NCBI GenBank assembly: GCA_040877935.1
Contig: JBBDNB010000014.1
Coordinates: forward strand, 1 to 33,368
Source: Chitinophagales bacterium
GTDB lineage: Bacteria > Bacteroidota > Bacteroidia > Chitinophagales > CAIOSU01
Reading direction: 5' to 3'
DNA length: 33,368 nt
Shown: positions 23,257 to 31,347 of the stretch, piece after piece
How positions within the stretch are numbered: the stretch's first letter is position 1
Layout of the letters: the number at the start of each line of letters is the position of its first letter
Program-made: the position numbers and the translations under genes
The notes under the pieces: model-generated
Database searches by the model: none
What the model saw: the letters and a program-made list of their open reading frames with translations, nothing else
Told to the model about the DNA's origin: nothing

Positions 23257-23883
23257 ATGGGGTTTATAAACTTTACAATCGATCTTGGAAATCTTTGGAA
23301 TCTTATTTCTGCAATTGCTTCAGTTGTAATGGCAATTATCGCAGTTTTAGCATATCTCAAATGGAAAGAACAAGCGGTATACATTGAAAAATGGAAACTC
23401 AAACTAGATACACTAAAACTTCTAAAGAAATTTAAGAGAGAGTGGGGTTTACTGATTAACGAGCAAAGTAAAGCATACGGCTACGGATTAACGGACATAA
23501 GATTTGTTAATTCTTCAATTCCAGAGTTAAGAAAAATTATTAAAGAGCTTAGCAGTCAGTGGGATAAAATAACAATGTTTAAAGAAGAGCTTAATGAATT
23601 TTTCAATATCGAAGAAAAATACAGACTTAATGAAATAGAAAATTACCTTATTCTTATAGACTCAAAATGTTTTGACTTCAGTGAGTGGCATTATAAAATC
23701 AATAAGGATTTAGAATTAACACAAGCAAAAGATATATCAGAATATTACAAAGAATTGGGTGAGAGTTTTTTCTATAAACCAGAAGAAACTAATACAGAGA
23801 ACCGTCCTAATCCTAACAATATTAAAATAAAAGTTGATGAGATTTTGGAAAGTTACATTAACATATTAAACCATAACAAATAG
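23257..23883 (+). CDS. Hypothetical protein with one N-terminal membrane helix
   Basis: 208 residues, not recognised. One hydrophobic segment (about 12-34, LWNLISAIASVVMAIIAVLAYLKW in two parts) is followed by a charged helical cytoplasmic-type region rich in Lys, Glu and Ile. The pattern (short N-terminus, single helix, then WKEQAVYIEKWKLKLDTLK with coiled-coil character) recalls small orphan membrane proteins scattered in accessory DNA. It is notably AT-rich compared with hemB next door and borders the repeat-rich patch, so recent acquisition is plausible. An upstream frame opening at 23172 overlaps it out of phase and is not credible. Expression and function unknown. Confidence 0.6.
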   Translation: MGFINFTIDLGNLWNLISAIASVVMAIIAVLAYLKWKEQAVYIEKWKLKLDTLKLLKKFKREWGLLINEQSKAYGYGLTDIRFVNSSIPELRKIIKELSSQWDKITMFKEELNEFFNIEEKYRLNEIENYLILIDSKCFDFSEWHYKINKDLELTQAKDISEYYKELGESFFYKPEETNTENRPNPNNIKIKVDEILESYINILNHNK

Positions 23884-24025
23884 AAACCTCTCTGCTAGTG
23901 CGAGCTTTCAGCCCGTTCCTTCAAACCCAACAGACCTGCTAAGTTTTGAAAACTTGCTATGTCTTCATTTTCTCAACTCCTTAATGGTTTAAAATATTGG
24001 TGGCTTGGTGGGAATAATTAGCCCT

Positions 24026-24081
24026 ACTGGCGCGCATTTGTAGCCTTGGCATTGCGTATAGCGAATGCGTGCCCCGCACCA
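24026..24081 (+). repeat. GCGCGCATT hairpin repeat, copy A
   Basis: Begins ACTGGCGCGCATTTGTAGCC and ends TAGCGAATGCGTGCCCCGCACCA in two halves. The outer arms GCGCGCATT and AATGCGTGC can pair with one mismatch. About 56 bp; the middle differs from copies B and C more than the ends do, a pattern of stem conservation. Confidence 0.8.
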
Positions 24082-24127
24082 GGGGTGTTTATTTCAAATA
24101 CCTCTTCACAGCCCTTTCCAATTCTCC
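24082..24127 (-). pseudogene. Duplicated 3' tail of the WS/DGAT gene
   Basis: This 46-bp block matches 24743-24788, the last codons, stop and downstream bases of the WS/DGAT gene, with only about four differences. On the minus strand it encodes GELERAVKRYLK then TAA, against GELDRAVKRYLK then TGA in the intact gene. It is bounded by repeat copies A and B, directly abutting B. It is a remnant of a second copy of the gene end, presumably left after duplication and deletion through the repeats. Confidence 0.85.
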
Positions 24128-24182
24128 ACTGGCGCGCATTTTGCAGCAAGGCCTATAGCGTAGCGAATGCGTGCCCGCACCA
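24128..24182 (+). repeat. GCGCGCATT hairpin repeat, copy B
   Basis: ACTGGCGCGCATTTTGCAGC, then AAGGCCTATAGCG, then TAGCGAATGCGTGCCCGCAC and CA. Very close to copy C (24667-24721), differing only in the middle. Same orientation as A and C. It directly joins the duplicated WS/DGAT tail. Confidence 0.85.
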
Positions 24183-24267
24183 TTAGGCTAGTACTAAGGG
24201 ATTGTAAAATGTTATTTACTAGATTAGAATATGCACTCGTTCGCTAAGTTAAAATTGCTCCTGCGGC

Positions 24268-24585
24268 TCAAACGCAAGTAGGAAGAAGGTTTTCAAATTT
24301 TTGGGACACTGTCCCAAAAATTTGCGGATAAGTGCTGTAAAACTGACGGCATCGAGATAGTTCAGGAGCAGTAAGCCCTTTGATTGAGAGTTTTTTGGCT
24401 AAATCTTTTAAAAGTTTACTGCCATAGATCGATCTGTCTTTTCCATTTTGTTCAAATTCTACTATGTAATGACCAATCAGCCAATTGCGGATGGTCAAAG
24501 CCTGATTTACAGCACTAGCAGCATTGTACTGAAGCTGGCTATGAACAGTTTCAATTGTTGATATAAGTTCTTTGAAATTCTTCAT
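24268..24585 (-). pseudogene. Truncated DUF1016/YhcG-family gene (N-terminal domain only)
   Basis: 105 residues: FKELISTIETVHSQLQYNAA, ALTIRNWLIGHYIVEFEQNG (about 29-48), YGSKLLKDLAKKL, KGLTAPELSRCRQFYSTYPQI (split), TVSQKFENLLPTCV. This is the N-terminal (DUF1016_N) half of the YhcG family, whose full members are about 330-370 residues and carry a PDDEXK nuclease domain in the C-terminal half. That nuclease half is absent: the frame stops at 24268, and repeat copy B lies about 85 bp beyond. Such proteins are often linked to restriction or defence loci. It is most likely a decayed remnant, though a free-standing small protein cannot be excluded. An exact hairpin (24619-24640) lies just upstream of its start. 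Confidence 0.8.
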
Positions 24586-24618
24586 TTAAACAGTGCAGGT
24601 TTCAATCTAGCTTTTCTA

Positions 24619-24640
24619 AACCCCTCGATTTCGAGGGGTT
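24619..24640. repeat. Perfect hairpin AACCCCTCGA / TCGAGGGGTT
   Basis: Ten-base arms around a two-base loop, located between the DUF1016 remnant and repeat copy C. No T run follows on either strand, so it is a weak terminator candidate and more probably another palindromic repeat. Confidence 0.75.
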
Positions 24641-24666
24641 AAAGTGTTCAAATTCGACTACTCTTC

Positions 24667-24721
24667 ACTGGCGCGCATTTTGCAGCAAAGCCTGAAGCAT
24701 AGCGAATGCGTGCCCGCACCA
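24667..24721 (+). repeat. GCGCGCATT hairpin repeat, copy C
   Basis: Nearly identical to copy B at both ends (ACTGGCGCGCATTTTGCAGC ... AGCGAATGCGTGCCCGCACC), with a different middle (AAAGCCTGAAGCAT). It lies 28 bp past the stop of the WS/DGAT gene, in the same relation that copy A has to the duplicated gene tail. Confidence 0.85.
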
Positions 24722-24749
24722 AGATTGCAAACGGTCGAGAGTGGGGTAT

Positions 24750-26111
24750 TCATTTCAAATACCTCTTCACAGCCCTATCCAATTCCCCTTCAAAAGCTTT
24801 GATTAAATAGTCCGGATCATCGGCCATGTTTTGGTCTATGACCATACCGCAGCTAACTTTTCCATTGTAGCTGATCAGGCTGAGTCCTGCGCCCAAAACG
24901 GCTGTATGTGGAATCCAGCAGTAGATATCCTCGATTTTTTGTCCGGCAAAATACACCGGCTTTGGCGGTCCCGGCACATTGGTAATTGAAGCAGATATTT
25001 TGGTGGAGATAAATTTCAGGAAAGCATTTTTGGCTATTTTGGGTAGATAGTCGGCAGCATTTTCCATCAACTTGCTCAACAGAAAAGGTTCCGGTGATTT
25101 TTTCAGCAGGGTAGTCTTCTCATTGATAAATTGGAGTCTTTTCAGGAATGTGCTCAGGTGAATGGGCAGTTCCAGCGAAATCATACCAATTTCATTGTGC
25201 AGTTTTACGTCATCCGTTTTGTTGCGCAGGTTTACGGGAATTACAATGCGCATGCCTTTTTCTACTGCTTGCTTGTGTTTTAGCAGGTGCTTGCGCACTG
25301 CCCCGGCCATTAGTGCCAGCAATACATCATTCACCGATGCATCATATTTTTTGCCCAGGTTTTTTATGTCAGTTAGCTCAAATGGTTGGGACCAGGCCGC
25401 AAGTTTGTTTTCACTGAATGCACCTTTGTAAAAGCTGCCGCTTACATCATCTTCTGTTAAAATGTTGGAAGTATCTTTAGCCACTTCATAGGATTGCATC
25501 AATCTTTCCCTTATGTTTTCTGGATGTTGCCACAGGTTTTTGGCTTCGTTCAGCACTGCTTCGCTATTGTGTAAAAACTTTTGGAAATCCTTAACAATAG
25601 GCAGGTTGTTAAAGGAAAATCTTTTTCTTCTCCGAGACAGCTCAAGAGATGCTTTTGCAGAACTTCCCGTAAGTGAAAAAAGCACATTGATCAATGCCGC
25701 ACCATCGGCAATGGCGTGGTGCAAGCGAAACACAATAGCCGAACCGCCCTGGTGATATTCATAAATCCGGGCATCCCACAATGGCGCTTCTGTATCGAGC
25801 GCACGGCTCATTAGCTCACTTACTTCCCTTTGCAGGAATTTATAACCCTGTCCTTTATTCAGGCGGATAAATTGTACGTGATTTTCAATTTTAAAATCCT
25901 TGATTTTTCGCCAGTGCGGCAGGTTTTTCTTGAGAACAATACAGGAAGTAAAGCGCTCATAGTCCATTAAGCAGTTTCCTATAACCTCAAGTGACTTTTT
26001 GCGGTTGAGCCGTTTTTTAAAAGTCATCATGCCACATATGGAATTGGGATTTACCGGATCATCGGCATCCCACATGATGCGGTCTATTTTCTTTAGGGGT
26101 TTTATGGACAT
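24750..26111 (-). CDS. WS/DGAT-family wax ester synthase / diacylglycerol acyltransferase
   Basis: 453 residues, standard length. The family esterifies fatty alcohols or diacylglycerol with acyl-CoA, giving storage wax esters or triacylglycerol at the inner membrane. Motifs: the N-terminal start KKIDRIMWDADDP, PLW (110-112 in EAPLWDARIYE), the catalytic HHAIADG (131-137, HHxxxDG with His132 as base), SVNDVLLALMAGAVRKHL (ND motif, about 256-273), IVIPVNLR, and the C-terminal DUF1298 region with ITNVPGPPKPVYFAGQKIEDI. The genes for making fatty alcohols are not in the window, so triacylglycerol or another acyl acceptor is possible. It is divergent from an LpxL-type acyltransferase gene. A duplicated fragment of its 3' end lies downstream among repeats. 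Confidence 0.92.
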   Translation of the reverse strand: MSIKPLKKIDRIMWDADDPVNPNSICGMMTFKKRLNRKKSLEVIGNCLMDYERFTSCIVLKKNLPHWRKIKDFKIENHVQFIRLNKGQGYKFLQREVSELMSRALDTEAPLWDARIYEYHQGGSAIVFRLHHAIADGAALINVLFSLTGSSAKASLELSRRRKRFSFNNLPIVKDFQKFLHNSEAVLNEAKNLWQHPENIRERLMQSYEVAKDTSNILTEDDVSGSFYKGAFSENKLAAWSQPFELTDIKNLGKKYDASVNDVLLALMAGAVRKHLLKHKQAVEKGMRIVIPVNLRNKTDDVKLHNEIGMISLELPIHLSTFLKRLQFINEKTTLLKKSPEPFLLSKLMENAADYLPKIAKNAFLKFISTKISASITNVPGPPKPVYFAGQKIEDIYCWIPHTAVLGAGLSLISYNGKVSCGMVIDQNMADDPDYLIKAFEGELDRAVKRYLK

Positions 26112-26271
26112 TGATAACTTGATTTTATTTATTTTTTAAAGATACCAATTTGATGCTGTACATAAAGTGTGTTGCGGCTATTAATTCAGATATAAATCTT
26201 TACTTTCTGGAAAAATAGCTCAAAATATCGATTCTTAATCAGGCTTCAATTATCAAATTGATTTCAAAAAG

Positions 26272-26279
26272 TATCTTTG
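26272..26279 (+). promoter_or_regulatory. Candidate -7 box ahead of the LpxL-like gene
   Basis: TATCTTTG is an exact TAnnTTTG match ending only 4 bp before the ATG at 26284 (a second ATG follows at once). No clear -33 box was found. If used, the transcript would be leaderless or nearly so. Confidence 0.45.
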
Positions 26280-26283
26280 CAGG

Positions 26284-27153
26284 ATGATGCCCATTGTATA
26301 TTATCTGCTCATAAGGCCGTTGTCCTTTTTGCCGGCTCCGGTTTTGTATTTTATTTCCACACTGACCTATTTTTTGGTTTACCGGGCAGTAGGCTATCGC
26401 AAAAAAGTTGTTTTCAGCAATCTGAAAAATGCTTTTCCCGACAAATCGGATATGGAAATCGAACGCATTGCCCGCTTGTTTTACCGCCACCTCTGCGATT
26501 TGATTGTAGAATCCATAATGATGTTCCAGATGTCAGAAGCTGAAGCTATTAAAAGGTTCAAAGTTGCCAATCCTCAATTGCTGGACAATTATTTTCAACA
26601 AGGTAAAAGTGTGGTTATTGTCAGTGCGCACTACAACAACTGGGAGTATGCAGCACTATCGCCCGAACCGCAATTGTTGCATAAGGTAATTGGCATTTAT
26701 ACCCCGCTGAAGAATAAATTTATGGACAACAAGATCAAGGAATCCAGGCAGCGTTTTGGTTCTATATTTTTGGCCAAAAAAGCAGTAAAAAAATATTTTG
26801 CTGAAAACAAGGATAAATTGATTGCACCATTATTTGCTGCTGATCAATCTCCCGGAAACCCCGACAACGCTTACTGGACTAAATTTTTAAATCAAGACAC
26901 AGCTGTGGTTTTCGGCCCTGAAAAGTTTGCCCGAATATACAATTACCCCGTAGTATTTGCTTATATCAAAAAAGTAAAACGGGGCTATTATGAAGCTACT
27001 GTTGAGTTGATAGATGAAAATCCCGCTGAAGCTGAACACGGGGAGATTACGGAAAAACACACCCGTTTGCTCGAAAAAGAAATACTTGAACAACCTGAAT
27101 ACTGGCTCTGGTCGCATCGCAGGTGGAAACACAAAAAGCCGGAAAACAGCTGA
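26284..27153 (+). CDS. LpxL/HtrB-family lipid A (lysophospholipid) acyltransferase
   Basis: 289 residues, normal length. The family transfers a secondary acyl chain to lipid A precursors at the inner membrane; some Bacteroidota members act on other lipids. An N-terminal membrane helix (about 5-35, YYLLIRPLSFLPAPVLYFIS) is followed by NLKNAFPDKSDMEIERIAR, the catalytic HYNNWE (HX4E, His116 and Glu121), FAADQSPGNPDNAYWTKFLN (about 189-208) and the family's C-terminal WLWSHRRWKHKKP. It runs divergently from the WS/DGAT gene and convergently into the GT-C-like gene, whose stop is 8 bp away across a shared hairpin. Two ATGs in tandem (26284, 26287) are both possible. Confidence 0.9.
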   Translation: MMPIVYYLLIRPLSFLPAPVLYFISTLTYFLVYRAVGYRKKVVFSNLKNAFPDKSDMEIERIARLFYRHLCDLIVESIMMFQMSEAEAIKRFKVANPQLLDNYFQQGKSVVIVSAHYNNWEYAALSPEPQLLHKVIGIYTPLKNKFMDNKIKESRQRFGSIFLAKKAVKKYFAENKDKLIAPLFAADQSPGNPDNAYWTKFLNQDTAVVFGPEKFARIYNYPVVFAYIKKVKRGYYEATVELIDENPAEAEHGEITEKHTRLLEKEILEQPEYWLWSHRRWKHKKPENS

Positions 27154-27173
27154 TCTAAAATCAGTGTTTTTCC
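27141..27173. terminator. Hairpin across the convergent stops of the LpxL-like and GT-C genes
   Basis: GGAAAACAGCTGAT and ATCAGTGTTTTTCC form an imperfect inverted repeat (11 of 14 positions) around CTAAA. It contains both stop codons (27151-27153 and 27161-27163) and an A/T-rich flank on each strand, consistent with a compact bidirectional terminator. Confidence 0.65.
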
Positions 27174-28543
27174 AATTGCATCAATATCCAATTATCGCGC
27201 AGCAATAATGTATCGCTCTTATAAACTGACAGAATAGCAGAGGGCGTATAGAGTTGATAAGGATCCTTTTGCCTGATCCAAATGAATATTCCTTTGTCTG
27301 GCAAACTATCGGCCTTTAAAAAATAAATGTCTTTGGGCCAGATCATTGCTTCTTTATTGCACAAATAATTCAACCCATAAGCATCGTTGCTAATGAGCAA
27401 CTTATCTTCATAAGTGGCAATATCAGTACAGAGCTTTTTGGATTGGGCTTCCTGCCACAAGCCCCGGTTGTATTTTCCAAAATCTCCATTGATTTGCTGC
27501 AATAACAATTTACCGCCTCTTATTACCGAATAGCTACACCACAACAGCAATATTGCAAGAAATACATGCTTTTTTTGCTGCACTGTTTGTTCTATCAGCA
27601 GGAGCATTGCAAATAGAAATGCAGGAACTAATGGAAGCAGAAGTCGCGCATCAGGTGCTTGCATATCAAACAGAAAATAGCTGATGATAATCCCTGCTGC
27701 ATAAGTCAAATGAGCCAAAATAACATATTGATACGCTCTGATAAGCCATAATGGCAAGATCAGGACAAATGCAGTAGCTAAAACATGTATGAAATAAGGT
27801 GATCCTGCCGGAAGAACCCACTTGCCCAGTTCACTGGCAATAGCTTCAGAATTATCAGCAAAATATTCAGCCGGAAACATCCGTGCTCCTGAAATATGCC
27901 CGGATTGCAAATAGGTATAAGTCAGCCAAAGTGCTATGGGTGCAATACTGTATAATATTGACTGGGCAAAACTTCTAAAGCCCTTGGCTCTGCTGTAGTT
28001 GCGATATAGATAAAGCAATAGCAAAGGCAGGAAAAAGAGCGCTGCATAGCGCAATAGGCTCATCAGTACAAAGAGCAAAATTACCCGCTTTGTATTTTTT
28101 TCATCCAGTGCATATAGCCAGAATAAGAACAAAGCCAGGAAGAGCAAATCGCTCCAGAGCATTGGTGCTGTATAAACCAGCGCGAAGTTGAATGCAAATA
28201 GAATCAGCAATAGGAGTCGAAGTCCCCGGTTTTTAAGCAATTTGTTTGCCCATAAAATACAGGCCCATAAAGTCAGTACAATACTCAACAAGGGCAGGAG
28301 CAGCAGTAATTTTTCTGACAGCAAACTCAAAATACCGATCAAAAAAGGCATTAATGGCGGCCAGTGCACAAATGCGGATCCATCAATATTTTTCATAAAT
28401 ACCTGCTCAGTAAAAGTTTGTGCAGCGTAGCAGTAGGAAACAGCGTCCTCGGATAAGCCAATGCCAAACACAAGCAAGATATAGAGGTATATTCCGCTTA
28501 TTGCAGTTATTATTATTTTGGAATAGATGTTTTTAATGTTCAA
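27161..28543 (-). CDS. Polytopic GT-C-type membrane protein (glycosyltransferase-like)
   Basis: 460 residues with about 10-11 hydrophobic helices between residues 8 and 350 and a soluble C-terminal domain of about 100 residues. The first periplasmic loop contains SEDAVSYCYAAQTF, with an acidic residue after the first helix, and HWPPLMPFLIG (60-70), which matches the WPPLYP-like motif of GT-C enzymes of the ArnT/GT39/GT83 kind that use polyprenyl-phosphate sugars. The second half has MQAPDARLLLPLVPAFLFAMLLL, also typical. These enzymes decorate lipids or proteins on the outer face of the inner membrane; donor and acceptor are unknown. It is next to the lipid A acyltransferase-like gene, which makes an envelope role plausible, though they are convergent and so not an operon. 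Confidence 0.72.
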   Translation of the reverse strand: MNIKNIYSKIIITAISGIYLYILLVFGIGLSEDAVSYCYAAQTFTEQVFMKNIDGSAFVHWPPLMPFLIGILSLLSEKLLLLLPLLSIVLTLWACILWANKLLKNRGLRLLLLILFAFNFALVYTAPMLWSDLLFLALFLFWLYALDEKNTKRVILLFVLMSLLRYAALFFLPLLLLYLYRNYSRAKGFRSFAQSILYSIAPIALWLTYTYLQSGHISGARMFPAEYFADNSEAIASELGKWVLPAGSPYFIHVLATAFVLILPLWLIRAYQYVILAHLTYAAGIIISYFLFDMQAPDARLLLPLVPAFLFAMLLLIEQTVQQKKHVFLAILLLWCSYSVIRGGKLLLQQINGDFGKYNRGLWQEAQSKKLCTDIATYEDKLLISNDAYGLNYLCNKEAMIWPKDIYFLKADSLPDKGIFIWIRQKDPYQLYTPSAILSVYKSDTLLLRDNWILMQLEKH

Positions 28544-28727
28544 AATTATTAGGAGCTTAGAAGTAACCTTATAATCAGTTTATGTAAAATCATTAATTGA
28601 ATTTAAGCCGTTTCTTCGATTTTTGATAAAGTACTATTTTACAATTACTGGTTAAAGTTAGAAAAACAAATGAAATCATTTAAAAACACTATGTGTTGAA
28701 TAAAAGCTTATTGGCATAAAAATTGAC

Positions 28728-28765
28728 AAAGTACTGACTCGGTATTTTCAATTGAAAGTACTGAC
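28728..28765 (+). promoter_or_regulatory. Direct repeat AAAGTACTGAC upstream of lon
   Basis: AAAGTACTGAC occurs at 28728-28738 and again at 28755-28765, 27 bp apart start to start (a little under three helical turns), within 70 bp of the lon start. The wider contexts, TTGACAAAGTACTGAC and TTGAAAGTACTGAC, agree further. AGTACT is itself a palindrome. A regulator binding to both is an inference; no known heat-shock operator (CIRCE) is present. Confidence 0.5.
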
Positions 28766-28792
28766 ATTTTGACTATTAAAGCGAGAAGAATA

Positions 28793-31195
28793 ATGTTTGA
28801 AGAGATAATGTTTCCATTTGGAGAAGAAGAAGTAGAATTTTTGCCTATGCTGTCTTTAGATGAAGATGAAGATAAAATCAAGGAAGAAATAAATGGTGAG
28901 ATACCCATTCTTCCTTTGAGAAATACCGTTTTGTTTCCCGGTGTGGTAATACCTATTACAGTAGGAAGAGACCGTTCTATTAAAGCAGTAAAACAAGCGC
29001 ATAAAGGCAATAAGATACTCGGTGTAATAGCGCAGCGCGATCCGGGAGTAGAAGATCCCGAAAGTAAAGACCTGAGCGAAGTTGGCACAATAGCAAAAAT
29101 CGTGAAAATGCTAAAAATGCCGGATGGCTCCAGTACGGTGATCATTCAGGGTAAGCAGCGTTTTAAAATTGAGGAAATAAAAAAAGAAGAACCCTATATA
29201 GCTGCGAATGTAAAACTAATGGAAGATGAACTGCCCGAACCAAAAGAAAAGGGCAAGTTCAAAGCACTGATATCCTCCTTAAAAGATTTGGCAGGACAGA
29301 TTGTGAAAAATTCGCCCAATATTCCTTCTGAAGCGGGAATTGTGCTTAAAAATATCGACAGTGCCACATTCTTGATGCACTTTATTTCATCCAATTTGAA
29401 CAGCAAGTTGAAAGACAAGCAAAGCATTCTGGAGAGCGATAATTTAATGCAGCGGGCTGAATTGGTTTTGGAACACCTGAACAGTGAGTTTCAAATGCTC
29501 GAGCTTAAAAACAAGATACAGAGCAAAGTAAAAACCGACCTGGAAAAACAACAGAAAGATTTTTTCCTGCAACAACAACTCAAAACAATTCAGGAAGAAC
29601 TGGGCAGGGACGGAGAGAGCCCTGAAATTAAAAAGCTCAAGAAAAAGGCCCTGAAAATGAAATGGGGCCCTAAAATAAAAGAGCATTTTGAAAAAGAAGT
29701 GGAAAAATTGCAGCGCGTCAATCAGGCCGCAGCGGAATATTCCATCAATCTTAATTACCTCGAATTGCTGCTCGATTTGCCCTGGGGGGAATTTACAAAA
29801 GATGACCTCGATCTTAAAAAGGCCAAAACCATATTGGATAAAGACCATTATGGTCTTGACAAGATCAAGGAAAGAATACTGGAATACCTTGCAGTTCTTA
29901 AACTCAAGGGAGATATGAAATCGCCCATACTTTGTTTTGTTGGCCCTCCCGGAGTGGGGAAAACTTCTTTGGGACGCTCAATTGCACGTGCCATAAACCG
30001 AAAATACATACGTATGTCTTTGGGTGGTTTGCACGATGAATCTGAAATTCGCGGGCACCGCAAAACATATATTGGTGCTATGCCAGGCAGGGTAGTTCAG
30101 TCTCTGAAAAAAGTAAAATCTTCTAATCCTGTTTTTATACTGGATGAAATAGACAAAGTGGGGAAAGATTTCAGAGGAGATCCTAGTTCAGCATTATTAG
30201 AAGTACTGGATCCGGAGCAAAACCACAGCTTTTATGACAATTATTTAGAGTTGGAATACGATCTGTCAAATGTGATGTTTATTGCTACAGCCAATTCAAT
30301 AGGAAGTATTCAGCCGGCATTGCGCGACAGGATGGAGGTCATACAGCTCAGCGGATATTCGGTAGAAGAAAAAGTGCAGATCGCTAAAAAACATCTGATT
30401 CCTCGTTTGCGTCAGGATCATGGTTTGAAAGCTACCGATATTCAACTTAGTCCCGGATTGATTTCTACGATTATTGAAAAATACACGCGAGAATCCGGTG
30501 TTAGGGAACTTGAGCGGCAACTGGCTTCTGTAATGCGATCAGTGGCACGCAAAATCACATTGGATGAGTCTTATAGTAAACAAGTGAAGCAAGAAGAATT
30601 GCATGAATATCTTGGCCCTGAAATTTTTGACAGGAGCATTTACAGTGAAAAACAGCCACCAGGTGTTGCTGTAGGACTTGCTTGGACCCAGGCTGGTGGA
30701 GAAATCCTGTTTATTGAGTCTTCACTGAGTAAAGGAAAAGAAACCCTGACACTAACCGGCAACCTTGGAGATGTGATGAAAGAATCTGCAACTACAGCAT
30801 TGAGCTATATTCGTTCTCATGCCGATGAACTGAATATTGACCCTGAGCGATTCAAGGATACTTCTATCCATATTCACGTACCAGAAGGTGCTATTCCAAA
30901 AGATGGCCCCTCTGCTGGTGTGACATTGCTTTCAGCATTGACTTCTGCTTTTACCGGAAAACGCCTAAAACCTTATCTCGCAATGACTGGCGAAATCACA
31001 CTAAGGGGCAGAGTATTGCCCGTGGGAGGGATAAAGGAAAAAATCCTTGCAGCAAAACGTGCCGGATTAAAAGAGATACTGCTTTGCAAAAGCAATGAAA
31101 AACACATCAAGGAAATTGACAAAGATTATCTCAAAGGCCTGAAATTCCACTATGTGGAAAAAATGCAGGAAGTGATTGATAAGGCTTTGGTCTGA
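28793..31195 (+). CDS. lon: ATP-dependent endopeptidase Lon
   Basis: 800 residues. A AAA+ serine-lysine protease that degrades misfolded and regulatory proteins in the cytoplasm. Domains (numbered from ATG 28793): Lon substrate-binding N-domain (about 35-225, [21 protein letters not shown]), helical linker, ATPase with Walker [10 protein letters not shown] (384-392), Walker B FILDEID (448-454), sensor/arginine regions, and protease domain with the catalytic Ser707 in PKDGPSAGV and Lys750 in PVGGIKEK. All catalytic residues are present. The frame opens at a TTG at 28769, but ATG 28793 is the first normal start. A direct repeat lies upstream. The second dispersed hairpin repeat starts 8 bp after the stop. 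Confidence 0.97.
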   Translation: MFEEIMFPFGEEEVEFLPMLSLDEDEDKIKEEINGEIPILPLRNTVLFPGVVIPITVGRDRSIKAVKQAHKGNKILGVIAQRDPGVEDPESKDLSEVGTIAKIVKMLKMPDGSSTVIIQGKQRFKIEEIKKEEPYIAANVKLMEDELPEPKEKGKFKALISSLKDLAGQIVKNSPNIPSEAGIVLKNIDSATFLMHFISSNLNSKLKDKQSILESDNLMQRAELVLEHLNSEFQMLELKNKIQSKVKTDLEKQQKDFFLQQQLKTIQEELGRDGESPEIKKLKKKALKMKWGPKIKEHFEKEVEKLQRVNQAAAEYSINLNYLELLLDLPWGEFTKDDLDLKKAKTILDKDHYGLDKIKERILEYLAVLKLKGDMKSPILCFVGPPGVGKTSLGRSIARAINRKYIRMSLGGLHDESEIRGHRKTYIGAMPGRVVQSLKKVKSSNPVFILDEIDKVGKDFRGDPSSALLEVLDPEQNHSFYDNYLELEYDLSNVMFIATANSIGSIQPALRDRMEVIQLSGYSVEEKVQIAKKHLIPRLRQDHGLKATDIQLSPGLISTIIEKYTRESGVRELERQLASVMRSVARKITLDESYSKQVKQEELHEYLGPEIFDRSIYSEKQPPGVAVGLAWTQAGGEILFIESSLSKGKETLTLTGNLGDVMKESATTALSYIRSHADELNIDPERFKDTSIHIHVPEGAIPKDGPSAGVTLLSALTSAFTGKRLKPYLAMTGEITLRGRVLPVGGIKEKILAAKRAGLKEILLCKSNEKHIKEIDKDYLKGLKFHYVEKMQEVIDKALV

Positions 31196-31202
31196 TAGAT
31201 TT

Positions 31203-31347
31203 TTTACTCGATAATCGAGATTTAAACCTGCCCGACTAAGCAGGCGGGTGCTCCGAGGCTTGCCCGCCTGCTTTTATTCGGGCAGGCCTCGTAATCAAAA
31301 GTATTTTTTTCAAATAAATGCCTCGTGGGCTTGCCCCGAGGTTGTTT
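31203..31347 (-). repeat. Dispersed hairpin repeat, copy 2 (inverted relative to 1062-1183)
   Basis: 145 bp whose reverse complement matches 1062-1183 throughout, apart from one 23-bp insertion (about 31264-31287, CCGCCTGC...GGGCAGG). The insertion is an inverted near-copy of the neighbouring CCTGCCCGACTAAGCAGGCGGG unit, so the two copies differ by gain or loss of one hairpin module. The repeat follows the lon stop by 7 bp. Confidence 0.85.

Larger units (their letters stand above)
23884..24267. other. Gene-free repeat-rich patch
   Basis: About 380 bp with no supported gene. Contents in order: an imperfect 33-base palindrome centred on AAGTTTTGAAAACTT (23932-23964); GCGCGCATT repeat copy A (24026-24081); a duplicated tail of the WS/DGAT gene (24082-24127); repeat copy B (24128-24182); then unassigned sequence up to the DUF1016 remnant. 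The mosaic order suggests repeated rearrangement at this site. Confidence 0.75.

Noticed and set aside
23172-23387. 71-residue frame overlapping the start of the small membrane protein
   Set aside because: It overlaps out of phase the better supported frame with a membrane helix, and starts from a TTG without promoter or motif.
24026-24721. CRISPR-like array
   Set aside because: Only three repeats, irregular spacing (about 47 and 485 bp between copies), variable repeat centres and no cas genes.
25148-25431. Plus-strand frames of 89 residues opposite the WS/DGAT gene
   Set aside because: They are antisense shadows of a clear enzyme gene.
28712-28727. Possible sigma-54 promoter (TTGGCATAAAAATTGAC) upstream of lon
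   Set aside because: The -12 element reads TTGA, not TTGC; the GC is nearly invariant, so I do not count it.
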